Below, in pieces: positions 56,948 to 64,000 of a stretch of 64,000 nt of DNA. This DNA comes from Heterobasidion occidentale (lineage: Eukaryota; Basidiomycota; Agaricomycetes; Russulales; Bondarzewiaceae). The stretch is taken from the NCBI GenBank assembly GCA_039111635.1, contig JBCAQO010000005.1, positions 372,001 to 436,000 of the forward strand, in the 5' to 3' direction. The position numbers and the translations under genes were made by a program. The notes beneath the pieces were generated by a model that was not told the DNA's origin, did not search any database, and saw only the letters and a program-made list of their open reading frames with translations. Each line of letters opens with the position of its first letter. The stretch's first letter is position 1.

Positions 56948-58216
56948 CTACAGAACTGAATCATCGATGACTTGGGGACCCACCTCCTCAGCACGCGTCT
57001 CGGGCATCAACATCACATACCGTGTCTTCAGAATCTCCAACCCCTTATTACCGAAATATCTCTTGCTCTCAAAACACCACTGATCGTTGGCCCTCACCGA
57101 ATTTCCCACTCCGTCCAAATACAATGACACCTGCACATCGATCAGCCCTCCCCACTGCGGCACCTTGTCGAAATGCTCGTTGAATTGGCGCTCTAGCTCC
57201 TTGTGGTAGCCTTCTACCCATGCCATTGCCCCTGCTACATCGGTCTTGAGCTGGTTCATCACGACAGTGACTATATTGTGTGCGTCATCGCCTCTCGCTT
57301 GCTCGACATTGTAAGACAGTATATCCTTCAGAAATGTTCGTCATCAATCTTACGACTAGTGTGAAGAGGACCTACGTTCGCCAGAGAGTGCATGTCGGCA
57401 GCCCAAACGGACAGATCTTGGATCACGGGATGGTTGACGACCTCATCAGGCAGGTCCATGTCGAGCTCGAATAACGCGAATGCAGGTTTTGTGGCCACCG
57501 TCTCGCGTCGCACTTGCAGGTAGCTATCAATGTCGCGAATATGCGCATGCGATCTGTCTGCTGCTTGCTGCACCATGGATTGGGTATAGGTGCCAAATGC
57601 ATTCACCAGACGCTTCTGGGACTGGGGACTAGCAGTCTTGACCGCACGCTCCCAGAATCTATACACGCTTTGTCAATCTCGCTGACTCTGAGGCGCAAGG
57701 TTTTGTATACGAGAGACATACTGTCTGAAGATCTCGCCGCCTATCCACTCTCCAGCCGGGCGTGGCTTGTGGGGGTCACGCAATGCGTCCATGATGATAT
57801 CGGCTTGGATTTGAACTCCGGCTGCGTCTTCGACGTCAGAGCTTTCGTCAAACAACAGCAATAGGTTCATGAAGTCGCAACCGGTGCGAAGGTGTTCTGT
57901 GTCGCGTCAGATACAATGCTTGGCAGCTATGTGTCGATCTCGACATGCCTTTGCCTGCCGTTGGGTACGCCATCGCGGCCAGAAGGTCTGTACCATCATT
58001 GTTGGGTCAGTATTGGGCATCGACTCTGGGTCAGACTCTCAGTGGTGACTAACTAAAATCGCAGAGATCGAAAGCGTGTTGAGCTTTCGGGTTGAATGCC
58101 CCGAAGCTTGCTATCCACGCTGCCGCCTCCTCCTTGACTTCAAGATAGTGGGGATTGATACGGCGGGGCCATCTCCAGCTGGCGAGGGTGTCAGGCAAGT
58201 AAATCTTCGTGGCCAT
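56948..58216 (-). CDS. Sesquiterpene synthase
   Basis: Class I terpene cyclase acting on farnesyl diphosphate in the cytosol, about 350 residues. Opening [18 protein letters not shown] and [15 protein letters not shown] are typical of basidiomycete enzymes. The aspartate-rich metal site is [13 protein letters not shown] (DExxD), the NSE triad is NDILSYNVE, completed by a splice after SLAN, and the diphosphate sensor Arg-Tyr is KRYFG. The C-terminal [11 protein letters not shown] is present too. All catalytic motifs are intact and the frame is unbroken. Five introns; the one at 57897-57948 is GC..AG (donor GCATGT) and is needed to give [13 protein letters not shown]. The N-terminal wording is most like the clade that contains delta-6-protoilludene synthases (memory-based, not computed). 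Confidence 0.9.
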
Positions 58217-59346
58217 GTCGATATGATCGAGAGTCGTCGTTGAGATGTCGGAAGGTGTGTCTTGTGCGGCTCAATATATACTCTTTCAAAGACCGCAGGA
58301 GGCGCAGCATCGCGGAATGTCCTCAATGCTTGGAAATTACCCCTCCAATGCGGCCAGGAGTTCATCTCTGCTCATTTGACAAGGTTCCCATCTTGCGGTG
58401 ACAGCACACCTTTCGTCTCACTCTCCGATCTGAATTTGCCGAAGGCGATGCTTTGATTTGTTCAGAAACGGTGAATGCATGACGGCGGCGCTAGACAATC
58501 TCCCTGCTTGACTAGGTACGAATGCAATTTTACGACAGCACGAGAATCCTAACGCCCAACACACTTCCGCCCGCCATCAGATGCTGGGGTTCCGTGGTCA
58601 CTTGTATGCCATCCTTTCATAATTAATGCACGAGCGCCTGATCACGACAAATGAGCATCCCATCCAGCCTGTTTCATCATTCAGGGAGTACTTCAAACTG
58701 TTCCCGCTTTCCCACATGTCACGAATGTATGTCTGCATCCTGCTATGTTTCAACATGACAAAGATCGGAAAAATGCACCGCATTTGCTCTCTAACAGACA
58801 ACCTGTTGATAGGTTTCTCGGAGATCCATTTCCAGTATATCTCCCTAGCCACTGTGTCTGCTGAATATCGCCTCGATAGAGAATTCCAAGTTCTCAGTTT
58901 TCTCCTCTTACCGAAATCTGTGCACCTGCAAGAAGGGATGGGATCTTTGGACGCACGAAGTTGTTTCCTCATTGACATGTTGTATAGAGGAATCATGAAT
59001 CACCGGTCAGATCATCCCTCACAGCCACGAGGATGACATCTTCGACTGATTGATCCGCATTTCGTTCAAACCCGGGAACACAGATGACACTTCTCGAGTT
59101 GGCACATAACATGCTGTGTTATGAGACGGTTTACTGTAACCGTGCGCACGAGTGGCATTGACGCCTTTTAGCAGATGGTCATGCACTCAAACCGACTATC
59201 ATTTTCAAGGTCAGTTTTGACATGGACAAAGGGCCGCTACGATCGTCGTGCCCATAGATACAGGCAATGTGTTCGTCCTTGCGTGTGCTGCTTCGCTGAG
59301 GAGGCAGTGATTTCGGGATGTGCTGTCGTTGCGAATTATATCAGCA
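58217..59346. other. Intergenic, no supported gene
   Basis: About 1.1 kb between the divergent sesquiterpene synthase and F-box genes. Open frames on both strands at 58598-59036 overlap each other and have no recognisable motif. Confidence 0.4.
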
Positions 59347-61203
59347 ATGCTTAGACATGCTTCCAGCTGCTGCGCAGTGCGTAGGACTCTCCAAACTAGA
59401 TCTCTCTCGTGCGAACCTCCACCTCGTTCATTCACCTGCAGGGATATCGAAAGTCACTATGCATCTCACAAGGTTGTCTGCGTACTCCATCCAGATACCT
59501 TCATTCTGACAATATACAATAGCGCGTCAGAATACTGGAGTCTTGCCGCAGAGTCAAGGTTTAGCGCACTCGAACCGATCGTTACATCTATCAGTGCCGA
59601 TGCCTACGACGTTTTGGAGGATGAGTTGGCCGCTCTACACATCTTGATGCAGAGTGTTCGTACGCTGCGCCATTGGTTGTCTCCCATAACACGTCTTCCG
59701 TCCGAAACCCTTGGCCACATCTTCTCCTTTTTGGTTGCCGACGAACGCCCCGGATCTATTGCATGGGTCAACGTCACATATGTTTGTAGGCACTGGAGGC
59801 AGGTCGCATTGGATAACCCACGACTGTGGACAAACATCGCGTTAGGTGTGGGACATGAATGGACTTGGAGAATGATCGCACGTGCAAAGCAAGCGCCGCT
59901 GACGGTATACGGCGCATATAACGCAGAACGCCTCTCTGTGTTTGTTACGTTTGGCCATCTGTCTCATACTAGAGAGCTCAGTATATCTAGCAATGATAGT
60001 CACCTCGAAACCGCCATACAGTCTCTAACAACAGTGGCTGCACCCATCCTTGAATGTTTAACCATTTCTCATGTTGCTGACAGTGAAACCGCCAAGATCC
60101 CTGGCAATATTTTTGCTTTCCATGCCCCTTGCTTGCGCAAGGCCACTTTATACGAGGTGGAGATTCCTTGGTCCGCCTCGGTTCTACGAAATTTATCAAC
60201 ATTGTCCGTTAGCCTTTCGATGCCCGGAGACTTCATTGGACACTTCATTAGAGACTTCACATCCTCCTTGCCATCACAAAGCGAGTTTTTCGATGCACTC
60301 GCAAGTATGCCTTATCTTGAAGAACTGGACATCATTAATGCCATGCCTTCCTCCCCTGTTGGACCGCAAAGAAGACAATCCATCGTCATACCTCATCTCT
60401 CGAAGCTGGCACTGACGGGACCTTGGTCAGATGTCATCGCTGTCTTGGAAGTTATCCAATTTCCAGCGTCGACGGCGCTCAGCCTCACACTTGAGTCTGA
60501 GGATGATAGTGAACATCCCATTGATGCGCTTCTCCTTATCCTGCAGAGATACAGTGACAAGTTGGAAGGCACACCTCCGGGCTTTATCTCGCTATGTGAT
60601 AACCACAGACCGCACAAATCAGAAGTTCATGCAGGGCTAAGCCCAGGATATATTCCCGTGCCCGAATTTCAACCATCCATATTTCTTCCTCACCACACAC
60701 CCACACTTCATCTGAACCTCTACTTCAGCAAAGCCCTTTCGAGTTGGATGTTTGCAGAGAAAATACTACGGGCTTTTTGCACTGTGGAACTAGTGACGCT
60801 TGCCCTCAAGGTTGGGCGTCACTTCACTGGCAGATGGGATGCGGCAACCCTCCTAGAAATGCTTAGACCCGCACAGAACTTGAAACATATATATCTACCT
60901 GTCAATGGCCCCGCGTCTTTTTTGGCCATCTGTGATTCCACATCTGTTCCTCCTCTCGTTCCTTTTCCTGGCTTTCAATACATGTATCTGGACACAATTG
61001 ATTTTGTTTACAGCAAGAGCAATATCCAACCCCCGCCCATCACTTGGGAACTCTTACGTCGCACACTCGAAAATCGCAGCAGGCTTCTTGCTCCTCTCCA
61101 GGCAATCAGTATTAAACACTGTCTTCTTCGCAAGAAGTGGGTAAATGAGCTAAAAATGCTCGTACCGAAGGTGATTTTGGGACAGAATTGGAGATATTCC
61201 TGA
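59347..61203 (+). CDS. F-box protein with degenerate leucine-rich region
   Basis: Substrate adaptor of SCF ubiquitin ligases in the style abundant in agaricomycetes. The F-box reads ITRLPSETLGHIFSFL ... VCRHWRQVALDNPRLWTNI, near residue 115. It is followed by about 450 residues with irregular leucine-rich repeats (LEELDIIN, LSKLALTG, LVTLALKV, LKHIYLPV). The frame is open without any intron from 59347 to the stop at 61203, about 620 residues. The N-terminus is uncertain: the stretch CRDIESHYASHKVVC looks like the second half of a MYND zinc finger, with cysteines of the first half in a neighbouring frame (CCRCELYQQC), so an upstream exon or a decayed MYND domain is possible. Confidence 0.78.
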   Translation: MLRHASSCCAVRRTLQTRSLSCEPPPRSFTCRDIESHYASHKVVCVLHPDTFILTIYNSASEYWSLAAESRFSALEPIVTSISADAYDVLEDELAALHILMQSVRTLRHWLSPITRLPSETLGHIFSFLVADERPGSIAWVNVTYVCRHWRQVALDNPRLWTNIALGVGHEWTWRMIARAKQAPLTVYGAYNAERLSVFVTFGHLSHTRELSISSNDSHLETAIQSLTTVAAPILECLTISHVADSETAKIPGNIFAFHAPCLRKATLYEVEIPWSASVLRNLSTLSVSLSMPGDFIGHFIRDFTSSLPSQSEFFDALASMPYLEELDIINAMPSSPVGPQRRQSIVIPHLSKLALTGPWSDVIAVLEVIQFPASTALSLTLESEDDSEHPIDALLLILQRYSDKLEGTPPGFISLCDNHRPHKSEVHAGLSPGYIPVPEFQPSIFLPHHTPTLHLNLYFSKALSSWMFAEKILRAFCTVELVTLALKVGRHFTGRWDAATLLEMLRPAQNLKHIYLPVNGPASFLAICDSTSVPPLVPFPGFQYMYLDTIDFVYSKSNIQPPPITWELLRRTLENRSRLLAPLQAISIKHCLLRKKWVNELKMLVPKVILGQNWRYS

Positions 61204-63170
61204 GGATGACGGGACAGTGAATTGGTAATCTCTGTCGGCGGAAGAACATAACGGCCCACCTACGCAGTATCTTTACCAGTAGCCGCTGCCCGCTGGATAG
61301 TCGAATGATTCATGGCCTTCTATGCATCTTGAAATAGGATCACATTTACGATTAGTGACGGTGTCTAGAGGATCTCGGTGTCTTCTAGAAAAAAGAAGAT
61401 TGTGGATTATCTCTGACCGTGTGGAAGGATCTTCACAAGGGTTTCACCACGCAACACACCAGTCGTGAAGTGAGAGAAACAGATCAGAAGCAAAGAAATG
61501 CAGGTGCAAGCGACTTATGAAGCTGCAGATCAGAAAATAAAGCCCGCTGCACTAGGTCAAAGTGAAGGCAGGTATGAATCGTAGCGGCAGGTTAAGTGGA
61601 GACCTCGTCTACAGACAGAATATTGCGCTTCATTGAGCGAGAGCGGAGACTACTCAGAGATCTTGGATAATCTGATTTGAGTGACAGTGTTCATCAACTT
61701 TTCTCTGTTTTCACACTTCGCGTGCAATGATAGAGTCCACTCACCAGCCGCATCAAGATATTCCTTCCGGGGAATAGGGCGCACCAGGAATCGGAGCAGC
61801 GAATGCTTCCCCCGAGCTCTATCATTTTGACTGAGTCTCATCCTCGTGCGTCTGATCCTCGCAGCTCTCATGTTACACGAAACATCGACTCGAATATCTG
61901 TGTAAATTAGTGGGTATGAGTCGCGTGGATATGGGATGAAGTCGGTAGTAGTGAAAAGGTAAGCAGGCAAGAAACCGAACGCCCCCTATAGTACCAAAGC
62001 ACGCAATGCGGAGGGACCGATGTCATCCACGAGGGTTTGACTGTTTGCTTAGCACTAGAAAGAACTAGTATCGTTGAGCGCAACATGATCTACACGGATG
62101 ACTTTGACCATGCAGGTGATTCCTTGGAGATAGCGATAGGCCTCTACAATGTCCGCAACAAGGACCTTAAACAGTTATCATGGAAGCCGTTTCCCGCCAG
62201 ATGAGCACTAGAAGCTGACAATTTCGGTGCTGAAAATATCTGTAAAATGCACCATTGGGCACCGCGCTCTGTCCTGAAATTAGTCGCAGATGAAGGGAGA
62301 ATTTGACATGTAGTCCATGTCGCGAATAGCCTTGGCTGTTTCCACTTCGTGTTCAGTTCCTTGATGGAGTCAGTCTACGGCTTTGGGAACAAGGAGCTTC
62401 GAATCATACCATGTGTAACAGATCGGTCGATGCCTTAATCGCTGGCCATATCGACCAGAACAGAATGGCTGACCGGTGAGAGGTTGGTCTATTAGACTAG
62501 TAGCCAACGGACTTGTAGACCAATGGACTTGAGACTTATGGACACGTAGACAAAAACACGAGCTGCTTATCTCATGCCTTCCGGGCCATCGCGTCCGGCG
62601 GGTATTGCTCCGTCCAGGGGTTGGCTGTTTCATGAAAGTGGACTTATGGACCGTACATCCCGTTCACCAGTAGCTCAGAATGCCTGTATCTTCTCTACCA
62701 TTTCGACACTATGTTCTATCACGGCCGCTGTCATCTGTGCAAGAATGCGCTCGCAGATTTGTCTGCCAACAAGGGAACCGGAAATATATCTAACAAGAAT
62801 AGAATACAGCAATTGGTGCGCGATGCTGGCATCTATTATTCCATCATGTGTCATTGATTGCCATCAGTGCTCGAACAAGCACTGTAGGGCGGTCGTATTT
62901 CATACTGATCCTCTGGAAGAAGCTGCCGCGCATGCAATTGTCGATGGGATTAACAAGGACCCGGGGATGTTCAACATGTACCTGCCGAAGTCTCCATATG
63001 CTCATCATTGGCGAAATGGATCTCATGTCGATGGGCTACCTATCACGCAATCAGAATCTGCCCCGCCTGCGCAATCCAGCACTCCCCGAACTGAGCTTAA
63101 TGACACGGGTCTAGCTACCGGCTCATTGGGAAACACAGCTGCGGACTCGTTGAATCGTCAGACGGCAGGC
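61204..63170. other. Intergenic, no supported gene
   Basis: About 2 kb. Short open frames on both strands (a plus-strand one at 62574-63197, a minus-strand one at 61650-61970) lack recognisable motifs. A loosely repeated GGACTT(G/A) word occurs at 62508-62650. Confidence 0.4.
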
Positions 63171-64000
63171 TCAGTCAATAGTGAAGCAGGATCTTAAGCA
63201 CGTGGCGGATCTCAAGAGCCTCGAGCATCGCAGATTGCTGCACTCACGCGGCTGGGAGGAGGGATTTTCTGTGCTCGCCTGGATTGTCGCACGCTGTTGA
63301 CAGTCGTGGTGAGCGCAGCATGGGCATCCGACTGTCACCCCGTCGTAGACAACGGCACGAAGAGTATCTACATACATGCTATGGTAAGGATGACAATGAA
63401 CAATAGTAGATGATAACTAAACGTACACACTCCGTCGCTCCTCCTCTCGGTGGCGCAACACTGCTCGCAAGCGTGATTCCACAGTTTCTGACCTGGACCT
63501 ACCATCGCAGCGTTCCGAGCTTCAAGAGCTTCACGAAGTCGATCAGGTTGAGCGCTATCATTGAGGACGAGGACCTCCGACTTCTCATTGGCGTCGCAGA
63601 TGAGGCCATGCAGGAAAAAGGCATCCCAAACCATCTCGCCGGTAAGCGAAAGGCTGACAGGCCATGGGAGGTCTTGAGATTTGCCGTGCTCTAGCTCATA
63701 TATGCGAGCATTGTTTTTAGCGGAAACCCTACAGATAACGAGTCAAATAGAATTGTAAATGGTCTAAAGGAGATATACTTACCAGGCACAGACCATGGAG
63801 TTTGCGAAGCGCTTGCATAATGCAGACTCGACGTACGAGTGCATCGTGACATGAATTGCATGCGGGATACCAAGATAATACGTGCGGGAGCCATTGCAGA
63901 CGTAGTAATTAGGGTAATAGCGAGCGCCGCATCCTGCGGAAGAGAGTCAAGGTCAGAACTGTCGATACCGGGTATATAATTGAAGACTCACGAGGACATT
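63171..64000 (-). mobile_element. CxC5/CxC6 fragment of a KDZ transposon gene (partial)
   Basis: The gene enters from beyond the right edge of the window. Reading leftward, the exons give CGARYYPNYYVCNGSRTYY, then ELEHGKSQDLPWPV, FFLHGLICDA, LREALEARNAAM and WNHACEQCCATERRSDG. After an intron (about 63366-63408) come LRAVVYDGVTVGCPCC and HHDC. This order of cysteine clusters is that of the CxC5 and CxC6 domains fused to Kyakuja-Dileera-Zisupton transposases in basidiomycetes. After HHDCQQ the frame runs into low-quality sequence and stops at 63171, and no transposase core follows to the left, so this end of the element appears decayed or truncated. Confidence 0.75.

Noticed and set aside
1..64000. 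CRISPR arrays, rRNA genes, prokaryotic operons
   Set aside because: None seen; spliceosomal introns and gene families show a fungal nuclear genome.

Overview
The window reads as nuclear DNA of a filamentous basidiomycete, most likely a wood- or litter-decaying agaricomycete. Genes are cut by many 50-70 nt introns with GT..AG ends and CTNAC-like branch sites. The gene content fits this group: a CE15 glucuronoyl esterase, a secreted heme peroxidase, a non-reducing polyketide synthase, a fungal sesquiterpene synthase, an F-box protein of basidiomycete style, a Clr2-like silencing protein and a KDZ-transposon fragment. Gene models below were spliced by eye, so exon edges are approximate unless stated.

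Layout. 1-8.3 kb: CE15 esterase (-), an unrecognised protein (-), a Clr2-like gene (+) running into an A+T-rich island, and a secreted heme peroxidase (-). 9-22.1 kb: a low-complexity protein (-), a PA-TM-RING ubiquitin ligase (+), a CCCH zinc-finger protein (+), a ferric-reductase-type oxidoreductase (+), an integrase-like remnant (+) and a coiled-coil/PPPY protein (-). 23.8-26.3 kb: heme oxygenase (+) and a short-chain dehydrogenase (-). 26.9-32.3 kb: two tandem DM9-vWA genes (-). 34-40.7 kb: a SAT-KS-AT-PT-ACP-ACP-TE polyketide synthase (+), divergent from the second DM9-vWA gene. 42.7-53.3 kb: phosphopantothenoylcysteine decarboxylase, a C2H2 + Zn2Cys6 transcription factor, a MOB2-like kinase activator and a monocarboxylate-type MFS transporter, all (+). 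54.8-61.2 kb: tRNA-Gly(GCC) (-), a Pex24/DysF peroxisomal membrane protein (-), a sesquiterpene synthase (-) and an F-box protein (+). The right edge (63.2-64 kb) holds a CxC5/CxC6 fragment of a KDZ transposon (-).

How the genes may work together. The left end carries two plant-cell-wall-oriented secreted enzymes. The centre and right hold an aromatic polyketide synthase and a sesquiterpene cyclase about 16 kb apart, with a transcription factor, an MFS transporter, a 4'-phosphopantetheine-pathway enzyme and a dehydrogenase in the same 33 kb. That is the gene pair needed for sesquiterpene aryl esters (melleolide-like chemistry). Housekeeping genes sit between them and no P450 is visible, so this is a hypothesis.

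Caution. Several conserved genes (heme oxygenase, polyketide synthase, both DM9-vWA genes) change reading frame where no intron fits, mostly by one missing base. This may be sequence error or real decay. Only resequencing or transcript data can tell.
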